64,000 bases of DNA from Chryseobacterium sp. StRB126. Lineage in GTDB: Bacteria; Bacteroidota; Bacteroidia; Flavobacteriales; Weeksellaceae. Below, in pieces: positions 16,966-25,890 of the stretch; the stretch's first letter is position 1, and the number at the start of each line of letters is the position of its first letter. The notes under the pieces were generated by a model, which did no database searches, was not told the DNA's origin, and saw nothing but the letters and a program-made list of their open reading frames with translations. The DNA lies in the NCBI RefSeq assembly GCF_000829375.1, contig NZ_AP014624.1:4774001-4838000 (forward strand), written 5' to 3'. The translations under genes and the position numbers were made by a program.

Positions 16966-17022
16966 AGGGGTAAATTTTCACATATTATTTCCGGTACCCT
17001 GTACTCTTTTTTTCAAAGAGTA
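16956..17022 (+). promoter_or_regulatory. thr attenuator: competing RNA hairpins
   Basis: TACCCC (16956-16961, inside the Thr/Pro codons) pairs with GGGGTA (16967-16972). GGGGTA can instead pair with TACCCT (16995-17000, one G-U). An 8-bp hairpin TACTCTTT/AAAGAGTA lies at 17002-17022. The mutually exclusive pairings fit an attenuator. No run of T follows the last hairpin, so the termination step is uncertain and control could instead be translational. Confidence 0.55.
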
Positions 17023-17058
17023 GCTCTCTCACTTTATCTAACCTCAAATAAATAATAG

Positions 17059-19509
17059 ATGAAAATCTTAAAATTCGGTGGAACATCAGTCGCCAATTCT
17101 CAGAATATCCTGCTGGTGGAAGACATTATCAAAAAAGAGTCTTCTAAAAACAATGTTGTAATCATTGTATCAGCACTTCATGGAGTAACAGATCTTCTTA
17201 TTAACGCTGCGGAATATGCTTCCGTTAAAAATGAAGATTATTTACAGCATCTTAAAAATGCAGAAGAAAAACATTTAAACCTTGTCAAGGAACTAATTCC
17301 TGTTTTAGAACAAAGTTCTCTGCTAAGTTTTGTGAAAAAACATTTCAATGATCTGGAAGATTTATACAACGGAATTTTTGTTCTTGGTGAACTTACTCCA
17401 AGAATCAAAGACAAAATTGCTTCTTATGGAGAGTTTCTGTCATCCAGCATTATTGCAGCCAGACTTCAGCATCAGAAATTGGATTGTCTATGGATGAATG
17501 CTGCAGAACTCATCAGAACTGACAGCAATTTTACCCATGCAAAAGTGAATTTCAATGTAACTGAAGATAACTTTAAAAATTATTTCAACAAACATCAGAG
17601 TCGTATCTTCATTGGTCCAGGTTTTATAGCCAGTGACGAAAAAGGTCGTATTACCACATTAGGACGTGGTGGCTCAGATTACACTGCAGCTATTATTGCT
17701 GCCGCCATACAAGCAGAAGAGCTTCAGATCTGGACTGATGTAAGTGGGATGATGACCGCCGATCCACGCTTGGCATCTCATGCAAAACCTATTTCGGAAA
17801 TTTCCTATCATGAAGCTATGGAGCTTTCCCATTTTGGAGCAAAAGTTATTTATCCACCATCTATTCAACCAGTGATGGTAAAAAATATTAACCTTAAAAT
17901 TAAAAATACTTTTGATCCGGAAGCGCTAGGAACATTGGTTTCCCACAATCTGACTATTTCAGAAAATGAACAACAGCAGGTAGCAGTTGGGGTTTCAAAT
18001 ATGGGTAATATTGCTCTTCTTACTTTAGAAGGCAGTGGAATGGTAGGAATTCCCGGTATTTCTGCGAAACTGTTTCAATGTCTGAGCCAGGAAAAAATAA
18101 ATGTTATTCTGATTACACAGGGGTCTTCGGAACATTCCATCACCATTGCTATTCATGAAAAAGATATGGTAGCCGCCGAAAGTGCAATCAATGCTTCTTT
18201 TGCAGATGATATAAATTTAAAAAGAATAGCTCCGGCCCACATTGAAGCTGGTCTTTCTATTATAGCCTTGGTAGGAGAAAATATGAAAAGCAAGAGCGGC
18301 GTAAGTGCCAAAATGTTTGGTTGTCTTGGTAATAACGGAATCAATATCAGAACGATTGCACAAGGATCTTCAGAAAGAAATATCAGTGTGGTTATTGCTG
18401 AAAAAGATGCCAGAAAAGCCGTCAATGTCCTTCACGAAGAATTTTTTGAATCAGAAATAAAACAGATCCATCTTTATATCTGTGGAACAGGAAATGTAGG
18501 CAAAAAATTGATCCAACAAATCTATAACCAGAATCAATATCTAAGAGATAATCATTTTATTAATTTAAGAATTGCCGGTCTATCCAATAGCCGAAAAATG
18601 ATCTTTGCAGACCATGGAATTTCCGAAGAGGAATATATGAATTGGGATGAATCTGGTTTTGAAGCTTCAGCTCAAAAATTTACAGAGGAAATCATTGCCC
18701 GTAATCTAAGAAATTCTGTTTTTGTAGATATCACTGCCAGTGCTGAAACTCCGGCAGTATATGAAAGCCTGTTGAAAAGAAGTATCAATATTGTCGCTTG
18801 TAATAAAATTGCCGCTTCATCAGATTTTGAGAAGTACAAAATATTAAAAAATACTGCCAGAAATCATAATTGCAGTTTTCATTTTGAAACGAATGTAGGA
18901 GCCGGACTTCCGGTCATCGGAACTATCAATGATCTCATCAAAAGCGGCGATAAAATAACGTCTATTGAAGCTGTGCTAAGCGGAACATTAAACTTTGTTT
19001 TCAATACTTATGACGGAAGCAAAATATTTTCTGAAGTTGTAGCTCAGGCACAGAAAGAAGGCTATACAGAACCGGATCCAAGACTTGATCTTTCAGGAAC
19101 AGATGTCGCCAGAAAAATTTTAATACTTGCCAGAGAAGCCGGATATCCACTTCAGTTTGAAGAGATTGAAAACATAGGTTTTCTTCCTGAAGCCTGTATG
19201 GAAGGAAGTGTAGAACATTTTTATGAAAAGCTTAAAGAATATGAAATTCATTTTAAATCTTTATTTGACAATGCTCAACAAGAAGGAAAAATATTGAAGT
19301 ATACTGCAGAATTTAAAGATGGAAAAGCTAAGGTAGGTTTACAGCATGTAGCTCCAGGAAGTGATCTGTTTCACCTTTATGGGAAAGATAATATTGTCAT
19401 TTTTAAAACCTTAAGATATTCCGAGCAGCCATTGGTAATAAAAGGTGCCGGTGCAGGAGCTGAAGTAACAGCCAGTGGGATTTTTGCAGACATCATCCGT
19501 TCAGTTTAA
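17059..19509 (+). CDS. thrA: bifunctional aspartate kinase / homoserine dehydrogenase
   Basis: 816 residues, the normal length of a ThrA/MetL fusion. The kinase half starts MKILKFGGTSVAN and has TTLGRGGSDYTAAI and WTDVSGMMTADPR. Two ACT regulatory repeats follow (about residues 310-460; ISAKLFQCLSQEKINVILIT and VSAKMFGCLGNNGINIRTIA). The dehydrogenase half begins near 470 with YICGTGNVGKKLI (NAD(P)-binding) and has VACNKIA, VGAGLPVIGTINDL, LSGTLNFVFN and the catalytic EPDPRLDLSG. It phosphorylates aspartate and reduces aspartate semialdehyde to homoserine. First enzyme gene of the operon, 93 bp after the leader peptide. Confidence 0.97.
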   Translation: MKILKFGGTSVANSQNILLVEDIIKKESSKNNVVIIVSALHGVTDLLINAAEYASVKNEDYLQHLKNAEEKHLNLVKELIPVLEQSSLLSFVKKHFNDLEDLYNGIFVLGELTPRIKDKIASYGEFLSSSIIAARLQHQKLDCLWMNAAELIRTDSNFTHAKVNFNVTEDNFKNYFNKHQSRIFIGPGFIASDEKGRITTLGRGGSDYTAAIIAAAIQAEELQIWTDVSGMMTADPRLASHAKPISEISYHEAMELSHFGAKVIYPPSIQPVMVKNINLKIKNTFDPEALGTLVSHNLTISENEQQQVAVGVSNMGNIALLTLEGSGMVGIPGISAKLFQCLSQEKINVILITQGSSEHSITIAIHEKDMVAAESAINASFADDINLKRIAPAHIEAGLSIIALVGENMKSKSGVSAKMFGCLGNNGINIRTIAQGSSERNISVVIAEKDARKAVNVLHEEFFESEIKQIHLYICGTGNVGKKLIQQIYNQNQYLRDNHFINLRIAGLSNSRKMIFADHGISEEEYMNWDESGFEASAQKFTEEIIARNLRNSVFVDITASAETPAVYESLLKRSINIVACNKIAASSDFEKYKILKNTARNHNCSFHFETNVGAGLPVIGTINDLIKSGDKITSIEAVLSGTLNFVFNTYDGSKIFSEVVAQAQKEGYTEPDPRLDLSGTDVARKILILAREAGYPLQFEEIENIGFLPEACMEGSVEHFYEKLKEYEIHFKSLFDNAQQEGKILKYTAEFKDGKAKVGLQHVAPGSDLFHLYGKDNIVIFKTLRYSEQPLVIKGAGAGAEVTASGIFADIIRSV

Positions 19510-19520
19510 AAACAAAAAAT

Positions 19521-20456
19521 ATGAAAAAAGTAAAATTAAAAATTCCGGCTACTGTAGCCAATCTGGTATGCGGATTTGATATCCTGGGAATGGCTGTTAA
19601 TGAACCGTATGATGAGATGGAAATCCGGTTACTGGAAACTCCGGAAGTTATCATCAAACATCAAGACTCTTTTGGTCTTCCTGAAGAGCCTACTAAAAAT
19701 GTAGCCGGTGTGGTACTTTTAAAAATAAAGGAGTATTTCAACCTAAAAAATGGTTTTGAGGTCATTATTCATAAACATATAAAACCAGGAAGCGGGCTTG
19801 GCTCCAGCGCGGCTAGCGCCGCTGGAGCCGCCCTGGGAGCCAACATCCTGTTAAGAAATATTATGTCAAAAGACGAAATGGTCCATTTTGCCATGTTTGG
19901 GGAAGAACTTGCTTCCGGGGTTCGGCATGCGGATAATATTGCCCCATGCATCTATGGTGGAATCACTTTGGTAAAATCTATTGATCCAATTGATATTATC
20001 CCTTTGAACGCCCCTGATTTATTTGTTGTCGCTGTACATCCTCAGGTGGAAGTTAAAACTTCCGATTCAAGACAGATTTTAAAGAAAAATATTACATTGA
20101 AAAGTGCTGTTGAACAATGGGGAAATATTGCAGGATTAGTAGCCGGCATTCAGAAAAATGACTTTGCATTAATTGGCAGGAGTCTCAACGATGTCATTAT
20201 AGAACCTGTACGAAGTATTTTAATCCCAAGATTTGATGAAATTAAATCAAAGAGCCTTCAGATTGGAGCATTAGGAGGTGGAATTTCAGGATCAGGACCC
20301 TCTATTTTCATGCTCGCAGAAAAAAAAGAAACAGCAGAAAAGATTGCTGACCTGATGAAATCTATGTATGACGAAATCAATATCGAGAACTTCGTATATA
20401 TCTCAAAAATAAATCCCGCAGGAATTGAAATCATTGAAGAACCCCAATTAGATTAA
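19521..20456 (+). CDS. thrB: homoserine kinase (GHMP family)
   Basis: 311 residues. It phosphorylates homoserine to O-phosphohomoserine. The GHMP ATP-binding motif is PGSGLGSSAASAAGAALGAN (residues about 93-112). The N-terminal block KIPATVANLVCGFDILGMAV and the late GALGGGISGSGPSIFMLA are family hallmarks. It starts 11 bp after thrA. Confidence 0.96.
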   Translation: MKKVKLKIPATVANLVCGFDILGMAVNEPYDEMEIRLLETPEVIIKHQDSFGLPEEPTKNVAGVVLLKIKEYFNLKNGFEVIIHKHIKPGSGLGSSAASAAGAALGANILLRNIMSKDEMVHFAMFGEELASGVRHADNIAPCIYGGITLVKSIDPIDIIPLNAPDLFVVAVHPQVEVKTSDSRQILKKNITLKSAVEQWGNIAGLVAGIQKNDFALIGRSLNDVIIEPVRSILIPRFDEIKSKSLQIGALGGGISGSGPSIFMLAEKKETAEKIADLMKSMYDEINIENFVYISKINPAGIEIIEEPQLD

Positions 20457-20461
20457 AACAG

Positions 20462-21766
20462 ATGAAATATTATAATTTAAAAGACAGTGAAGAAAAAGTA
20501 GATTTCAGAACTGCAACTATAAAGGGACAGGGAAAAGACAAAGGATTGTTCTTTCCTGAAAATATCCCTTCATTCAACGAAGAATTTATTCAAAACCTTC
20601 AACAATATTCTGATGAGGAAATTGCTTATCAATGCTTGAAAGACTTTGTAGGAGATGAAATTCCTTCAGAAATACTGAGAAAGATCATTGCTGAAACCAT
20701 TAGTTTTGAAATTCCTTTGAAAAAAATCACTGATGACATCTCAGTTTTGGAGCTTTTTCACGGTCCTACCCTTGCATTCAAGGATATTGGTGCAGGATTT
20801 ATGAGCAGATGCCTGTCTTATTTTCTAGAAAATCAGCAGAAAAAAGTGACCGTTTTAGTAGCCACTTCCGGAGATACCGGAGGAGCTGTTGCCCATGGTT
20901 TTTATGATCTTCCAGGCATTGAGGTTGTTATTCTTTATCCTAAAAATAGGGTAAGCCCTGTTCAGGAAAAGCAACTTACAGCATTGGGAAAAAATATTTA
21001 TGCGCTGGAAGTGAATGGTAGTTTTGATGATTGTCAAAGTCTGGTAAAACAAGCTTTCTCCAATGAGGAAATCAATAATAAATTATTCCTGACTTCTGCT
21101 AATTCTATCAATGTGGCAAGATGGCTTCCGCAGCAGATCTATTATTTATTAGCATTAAAACAATGGCAGAAAACAGAAAATGAGGCTCCAGTAATTGGTG
21201 TTCCAAGTGGGAATTTCGGAAATATCTGTGCCGGAATTTTAGCTCATCTTCGAGGGCTTCCTGCAGAACATTTTATTGCAGCCTGCAATGCTAATGATGT
21301 GGTTCCCGAATATCTGAAAACCCAAGATTTTAGTCCTAAAAAAGCTGTAGCTACTCTATCCAATGCAATGGACGTGGGAGATCCAAGCAATTTTGTCAGA
21401 ATACTGGAGCTCTTTAATAATGAATTTGATTCTTTGAGGAATAAAATATCTGGTTATTCTATAGATGACAAAAAAACCATGCAGACGATTAAAGAAGTTT
21501 ATACCAGAGATCATTATATTCTGGACCCCCACAGTGCTGTAGCTTTTGCTTCTCTTGAGCAGTATCTTAAAGAAAATCCAGGTAAAAAAGGTTTTATTCT
21601 AGGAACAGCCCATCCTGTGAAATTTCCTGATGCCGTAGAAAATGCCATCAAAACAGAAATTGAAATTCCTCAGTCTCTGAGCGCTCTGATGAAAAAGGAG
21701 AAAAAAACTGTAGAAATAAATACAGATTTTGAAGAATTAAAGCGATTTTTGCTTGATAAAAATTAA
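20462..21766 (+). CDS. thrC: threonine synthase
   Basis: 434 residues. A PLP enzyme that turns O-phosphohomoserine into threonine. The PLP lysine lies in HGPTLAFKDIGAGFM, and the cofactor phosphate loop and substrate motif are VLVATSGDTGGAVAHGF. Other expected parts are NSINVARWLPQQIYY and the C-terminal GTAHPVKFPDAVE. Five bp after thrB and 3 bp before folB, so the operon is tight. Confidence 0.97.
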   Translation: MKYYNLKDSEEKVDFRTATIKGQGKDKGLFFPENIPSFNEEFIQNLQQYSDEEIAYQCLKDFVGDEIPSEILRKIIAETISFEIPLKKITDDISVLELFHGPTLAFKDIGAGFMSRCLSYFLENQQKKVTVLVATSGDTGGAVAHGFYDLPGIEVVILYPKNRVSPVQEKQLTALGKNIYALEVNGSFDDCQSLVKQAFSNEEINNKLFLTSANSINVARWLPQQIYYLLALKQWQKTENEAPVIGVPSGNFGNICAGILAHLRGLPAEHFIAACNANDVVPEYLKTQDFSPKKAVATLSNAMDVGDPSNFVRILELFNNEFDSLRNKISGYSIDDKKTMQTIKEVYTRDHYILDPHSAVAFASLEQYLKENPGKKGFILGTAHPVKFPDAVENAIKTEIEIPQSLSALMKKEKKTVEINTDFEELKRFLLDKN

Positions 21767-21769
21767 GCA

Positions 21770-22138
21770 ATGAGTAAGATATATCTTGAAGATGTAAAAA
21801 TATATGCCTACCACGGGGTTTTACCCGAAGAAAATATTATTGGCACCTATTATATTTTAAATGCAGAACTTCATACCGATTTGTGGAAAGCAGCAGAATC
21901 CGATGATCTGAATGACACCATAAGTTATGCTGATATTAATGAAATCATTCATCAGGAAATGAAGATCAAATCTCAACTACTGGAACACGTTGCAGGAAGA
22001 ATTATTTCAAAAATACATGATCGTTTTCCGCAAATCGACTATATCAAGCTTAAGCTTACCAAAACAGCACCGCCTATGCAGGGCGAAATGAAAGGAGCAA
22101 GCATTGAACTGGAAAAAAGCTTTAAACCGGAAAATTAA
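21770..22138 (+). CDS. folB: dihydroneopterin aldolase
   Basis: 122 residues, the usual length. It cleaves dihydroneopterin in folate synthesis. The family start is IYLEDVKIYAYHGVLPEE, with the Tyr-His-Gly at about 15-17, then SYADINEIIHQEM and the C-terminal KLTKTAPPMQGEMKGASIEL with the catalytic Lys. It follows thrC after 3 bp, so folate synthesis here is tied to the Thr operon transcript. Confidence 0.92.
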   Translation: MSKIYLEDVKIYAYHGVLPEENIIGTYYILNAELHTDLWKAAESDDLNDTISYADINEIIHQEMKIKSQLLEHVAGRIISKIHDRFPQIDYIKLKLTKTAPPMQGEMKGASIELEKSFKPEN

Positions 22139-22173
22139 AATTCTTATTTTTATTTCATTAAAAAAATACAAAA

Positions 22174-23538
22174 TTGAAATTCATTAAAATATTATTTTTA
22201 GTAGCATTCATCAATACTTTCGGTCAGGCAAGCATTGATAATCAATTGGCAAGTTATAACTTTCCAAAGATCAAATCCAGCATTACCATGCCGGTAACTA
22301 TTCCTCTTTCAGAGCTTAGCAATATGGTAAACGCCTCTGTAAAAGATCTTATCTACCAGGATGATTCTTATACAGATAATAACAACGATCAATTTAAAGT
22401 AAAAGTCTGGAAAACAAGACCTATCCGTTTGGTAGGCGGAACCAGCCAAAACCTTTTGATTGAAGTTCCATTAAAGATTTGGGCAGAAAAAGGAATTGGA
22501 ACCCTTGGTGTATATTCCTATCAGAACACCACTTTTGAAACAGTAATGTCCTTTAATACAACTGTTACTTTCAAAAATAACTGGACAATTACTACCAATA
22601 CTCAGCCCAACGGCTTCCGATGGGTAACAAAACCTGTATTGGATTATGGCAGAATACAGATTCCGATAACCCCTATCGTTGAAAAAAGTTTGAAAGAACA
22701 ACAGGAAAAATTCTGTAAAACGATCGATCAGCAAATGGCTACTCAGCTGAATTTCCAGCAGTATGCTGTTATGGCGTGGAATACCTTTGCACAGCCATTC
22801 AATATTTCAGAAGAATACAACACCTGGCTGAAAGTAAGCCCCGTTGGTGTTAATATTGCACCATTAAAATTTTACGGAAATCAGATTAATGCCACCCTTG
22901 GAATTGATATTTTCTCAGAAACATTTACCGGAAGTAAGCCTGCTGCTTCTCCCACTGTAACATCAGCAGCCAATTTTAATTTCTCTCCTACTGTTGCTGA
23001 TAAATTCATGCTGCAAACAACAGCTAATATTCCTTTTACGGAAGCCAGCAATATGGCCAGAAAAACTTTTATGAATAAGGAATTTGACATTAGAGATTCC
23101 AAAGTAAAAGTAACTGACATTAGAGTGTATGGCGTAGATAACAGAATTCTCATTGAAGCACAGACAGAAGGCTATATCAAAGGAACTGCTGTTATTTCAG
23201 GAATTCCGGTATATGATGAAACTAAAAGAAAAATTATCTTATCTGATACCAAATTCAAACTGAAAACAATGAATATTCTTCAAAAAACAGCTTCTCTTCT
23301 ATTTCAGGGAAAAATCGTAAAGATGATTGAAGAGGAATACGGAATTCCGACTCAGGAACTGGAAGAAACATCTAGAAAAAGTATTGAAGAAGCTTTCAAT
23401 AAAGAGTATTATAAAGGATTAAAGATGAGTGGAAAGGTATTTAACCTGAAACCGAGTAAAATCCTTCTCAACAGTACAGGAATTACAGCTGTCATTGATA
23501 CCAATGCCACCTTAAAACTTCTTGTCAACGGGTTCTAA
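22174..23538 (+). CDS. DUF4403 family exported protein
   Basis: 454 residues. It begins at a TTG (no nearby ATG fits) with a signal peptide MKFIKILFLVAFINTFGQAS. The body is beta-rich with two related segments, each with a block of type ITMPVTIPLSELSNMVNASV (near 37-56) and IPFTEASNMARKTF. This duplicated block is what is seen in DUF4403 proteins. No enzyme motif is visible. It is 35 bp after folB and might share its transcript. Function unknown. Confidence 0.75.
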   Translation: MKFIKILFLVAFINTFGQASIDNQLASYNFPKIKSSITMPVTIPLSELSNMVNASVKDLIYQDDSYTDNNNDQFKVKVWKTRPIRLVGGTSQNLLIEVPLKIWAEKGIGTLGVYSYQNTTFETVMSFNTTVTFKNNWTITTNTQPNGFRWVTKPVLDYGRIQIPITPIVEKSLKEQQEKFCKTIDQQMATQLNFQQYAVMAWNTFAQPFNISEEYNTWLKVSPVGVNIAPLKFYGNQINATLGIDIFSETFTGSKPAASPTVTSAANFNFSPTVADKFMLQTTANIPFTEASNMARKTFMNKEFDIRDSKVKVTDIRVYGVDNRILIEAQTEGYIKGTAVISGIPVYDETKRKIILSDTKFKLKTMNILQKTASLLFQGKIVKMIEEEYGIPTQELEETSRKSIEEAFNKEYYKGLKMSGKVFNLKPSKILLNSTGITAVIDTNATLKLLVNGF

Positions 23539-23710
23539 AACTAAAAAAATCTTACCAGATACAAATTTCTTGATGCTTTAGGCTTTTTCAGGTTCAATGA
23601 AGTCTTAATAATCTAAGAAAAACGAATAATCAATAGTAAAAATTATCAGTCTGAAAAACAGGCTAAAAGCAAAATTCACAGTTTAAAAATGAAAGAAATC
23701 GCTTGAAAAC

Positions 23711-23741
23711 TTTGGTTTGTATAGAAATTTAGCTATATTTG
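23711..23741 (+). promoter_or_regulatory. promoter of tRNA-Cys (TTTG-N19-TATATTTG)
   Basis: TTTG at 23711-23714 and TATATTTG at 23734-23741, 19 bp apart. Both match the consensus exactly, about 24 bp before the tRNA. Confidence 0.8.
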
Positions 23742-23765
23742 CACACCTCAAAAATGGTAAGACAT

Positions 23766-23836
23766 GGTACTTTGGCCGAGCGGCTAGGCAGTGGTCTGCA
23801 ACACCATCTACAGCGGTTCGAATCCGCTAGGTACCT
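23766..23836 (+). tRNA. tRNA-Cys (anticodon GCA)
   Basis: A 71-bp cloverleaf. Acceptor GGTACTT / AGGTACC with one G-T pair, D-stem GCC/GGC, anticodon stem GTGGT/ACCAT around CTGCAAC (anticodon GCA), and T-arm AGCGG-TTCGAAT-CCGCT. The CCA end is not encoded. A terminator follows at 23843. Confidence 0.97.
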
Positions 23837-23842
23837 CTTTAA

Positions 23843-23872
23843 AACCTCTAAATTTCATTTAGGGGTTTTTTA
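23843..23872 (+). terminator. terminator of tRNA-Cys
   Basis: AACCTCTAAA (23843-23852) pairs with TTTAGGGGTT (23858-23867), one G-T, followed by TTTT. Confidence 0.85.
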
Positions 23873-23927
23873 TTGTCCATCTTCAGCTATAGATAATTTA
23901 CAATCTCCCCTACATAATAGCTTGTCC

Positions 23928-24716
23928 CTAATCTTTTGGACTCCATAAAAAGAAAGCTCCAGTATAATCTGATACTTTTTCATCTACCACTATTCCAACC
24001 TGACTATGAATTGTACCATGGATAAAGCTTGTATCTAGATCTCGTCCTTTATAAATAAGTTTTTTTTGAGAAGTTATTTCGAAAAGTCCACCTTTACAAA
24101 AAATTCTTCCTCGTTTAAAATTTACAGTGTCCGGAGTAATAAATTCTACTTCAACATAAATTTTATATGCTTTTTCTCTGATAATTAATGTTTTTCCAAA
24201 ATATTCAAAATCCCAAACACCAATACTTACTTTTAATTCACTCTCTTCAATTAGTAAAATAACATTACCATCTTTATCACGTAATTTTACACCAAGTAGT
24301 AGTTCTTTTTCTTCTAAAACAAAAAATAAAGGAACTTCATCATAGAGGACTAGAGGAGCAAGAAAACTACCTTCACCATAATCTCTTGTTCTAAACTCAA
24401 CACTTCCCAATTTAAAAGCAGCTTCATTACCAAAATAATAAAGTTGATTACTTCCTGTTATATCATTTCTAAGGTTATAAGGATTTTTGTCACACTCAAT
24501 TACAACAATTTTTGGAAGTCTTCCTGTTGTCTTTTCTCTATGGTGTAATGGACACAAAAGTGTAATATCCTTTTCTATATGTTTTTTAACTTTATGATAT
24601 TCCTCAATATGCTCATAATCAATAACCGGATTTCCACAAATCACACAACCAAATCCACATCGCTGACGAACAGCTCTTTTTATCTCGTTAGGTATAGCAG
24701 GTCTTTTCTTTTCCAT
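23928..24716 (-). CDS. HNH endonuclease with C-terminal beta-rich domain
   Basis: 262 residues. The N-terminal HNH/zinc part is clear: CGFGCVICGNPVIDYEHIEE with Cys24 and Cys27 as the first zinc pair and Glu35-His36 as the HNH start, then LLCPLHHREKTTG with Cys55 and His58/His59. Residues about 75-262 are beta-strand-rich with no motif recognised. It lies right next to tRNA-Cys, in a gene-poor AT-rich stretch, and faces the tRNA. This position and its lone state suggest an accessory, possibly defence-related gene, but the target is unknown. No neighbouring partner gene is visible. Confidence 0.8.
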   Translation of the reverse strand: MEKKRPAIPNEIKRAVRQRCGFGCVICGNPVIDYEHIEEYHKVKKHIEKDITLLCPLHHREKTTGRLPKIVVIECDKNPYNLRNDITGSNQLYYFGNEAAFKLGSVEFRTRDYGEGSFLAPLVLYDEVPLFFVLEEKELLLGVKLRDKDGNVILLIEESELKVSIGVWDFEYFGKTLIIREKAYKIYVEVEFITPDTVNFKRGRIFCKGGLFEITSQKKLIYKGRDLDTSFIHGTIHSQVGIVVDEKVSDYTGAFFLWSPKD

Positions 24717-25450
24717 TTTTATAGTTTTAGATAATGCTTATTATTATATTTTTTTTCCCAATTAAAAAATATAAGCGGTTATATTTGAAACTATACAAAC
24801 TTGTAAAAAAAAATAATGCCAAGTTTATGGTTTTCCGTAGTTGTCAAAGAAGGATCATTATAAAGTTTATCCCTACTTATTTCAAAAGCAAAAACATTAG
24901 TTAAATAGATAGAATATCAAAATAAAATAAGCTCTTCTACTCAGGAGTAGCCTGCTAAATAATGCAAAAGCGATGATGGATAAAAATTTATCTTACCAAT
25001 TATAAATGAACCAGCATACTGCCTTTTATGAGTACCCTCATATAGGAACAAAAAAAATCCTCGGAAATTCCGAGGATAAAAACTAATAACCATGAAAACT
25101 CAAATTAAACATGAGTTGCATTGTTATATTGAAAAATCGTGCCAAGAATTACTTTTTCTTGAGAAAAAATAAAAATTTCTTCATAAACAGAGAAAACAAA
25201 AATAAAAAATCAACATTCAAAACACATTGAACATTAAACATATACAAATAATAACTCCACTAAACAACATAACACAACCATCAAACCCCACAATAATTAA
25301 CAAATTAATAATTTAAAAAAAACTTTAAAATAAAAATTAAGCAAAAGAGAGAGATTCTTCAAAATAAAGTATAAAGCCAAAAAAGACAGAAAAAATTACA
25401 ACTTGGCACAATTTATTCTGTTATTTAACATAATATTTAAATCTAATATC
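24717..25450. other. gene-poor AT-rich stretch
   Basis: 734 bases without a convincing gene. It contains a strong hairpin at 25057-25077 and long A/T runs. A 26-codon ORF at 25093 (MKTQIKHELHCYIEKSC and so on) follows the hairpin but has no support. The composition is more AT-rich than the flanks. It could be the worn remains of an inserted element next to tRNA-Cys, but no integrase or attachment repeat was found. Confidence 0.4.
25057..25077. terminator. perfect palindromic hairpin (possible bidirectional terminator)
   Basis: ATCCTCGG-AAATT-CCGAGGAT with A-rich bases on both sides. No gene visibly ends here, so it may be a leftover of a lost gene. Confidence 0.6.
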
Positions 25451-25677
25451 ATGTCACAAAAAAATTTAAAAAAGCAGATTTTGCTCCAAACGATGAAGAG
25501 CAATATCAGATTGAATTTAAAATAAGCGAAATAGGAGAAGGTATAGATCTTATTGTACAAAGACTGAATGAAAAAGGCGAATATGAAATAGTACAAACTC
25601 CTGTTAGAAGACTAAATGACCGCATATTTATAGTTTGGGATCATCCTTTTGATGGCAGGCTCATTTTTGATGAATAA
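25451..25677 (+). CDS. small unknown protein gene split by a -1 frame change at an A-run
   Basis: An ATG at 25451 opens MSQKNLKK, which in its own frame ends soon at a stop. In the -1 frame the text continues as a believable protein: ADFAPNDEEQYQIEFKISEI, then GIDLIVQRLNEKGEYEIVQT and FIVWDHPFDGRLIFDE, stop. The shift point is TTTAAAAAAG, read as T-TTA-AAA-AAG; both T TTA AAA and A AAA AAG are classic -1 slippery heptamers in the right phase. So it is either programmed frameshifting, a decayed gene or a homopolymer sequencing error. With the shift the product is 75 residues. A good terminator follows at 25687. No family is recognised. Confidence 0.55.
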
Positions 25678-25686
25678 AAATACAAA

Positions 25687-25713
25687 AGGCCCCCATTCAG
25701 GAGGCCTAAAAAA
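25687..25713 (+). terminator. terminator of the frameshifted small gene
   Basis: AGGCCCCC-ATTCA-GGAGGCCT hairpin with one mismatch, 9 bp after the stop. Flanking bases are A-rich, so it is less T-rich than a standard terminator. Confidence 0.55.
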
Positions 25714-25837
25714 CACAAATGATGAAAAAAATCTATTCAGAAAAATCCAAACAGAATATAATATAAACTGTTTATATCTGGTCCATACATAGTTTTGATA
25801 TATTCAACAGTTATTCATTACTCTATATTGATTAAAA

Positions 25838-25855
25838 AATCCTCATTTGAGGATT
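25838..25855 (-). terminator. terminator of the secreted protein gene at 25891
   Basis: AATCCTC-ATTT-GAGGATT hairpin, followed on the minus strand by TTTTAAT. It lies about 36 bp after the stop. Confidence 0.7.
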
Positions 25856-25890
25856 GGTAAATGTAAATAAATATTTTCTCTTTCACAAAG

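Noticed and set aside
24890..24960. Search for an attachment site or integrase near tRNA-Cys
   Set aside because: No repeat of the tRNA 3' end and no integrase-like ORF was seen, so an integrated element is not claimed.
25093..25173. 26-codon ORF after the orphan hairpin
   Set aside because: Too short, no homology or leader feature; could be chance.
25396..25596. 66-residue minus-strand ORF
   Set aside because: Antisense to the frameshifted gene; Phe/Tyr/Ile-rich shadow.
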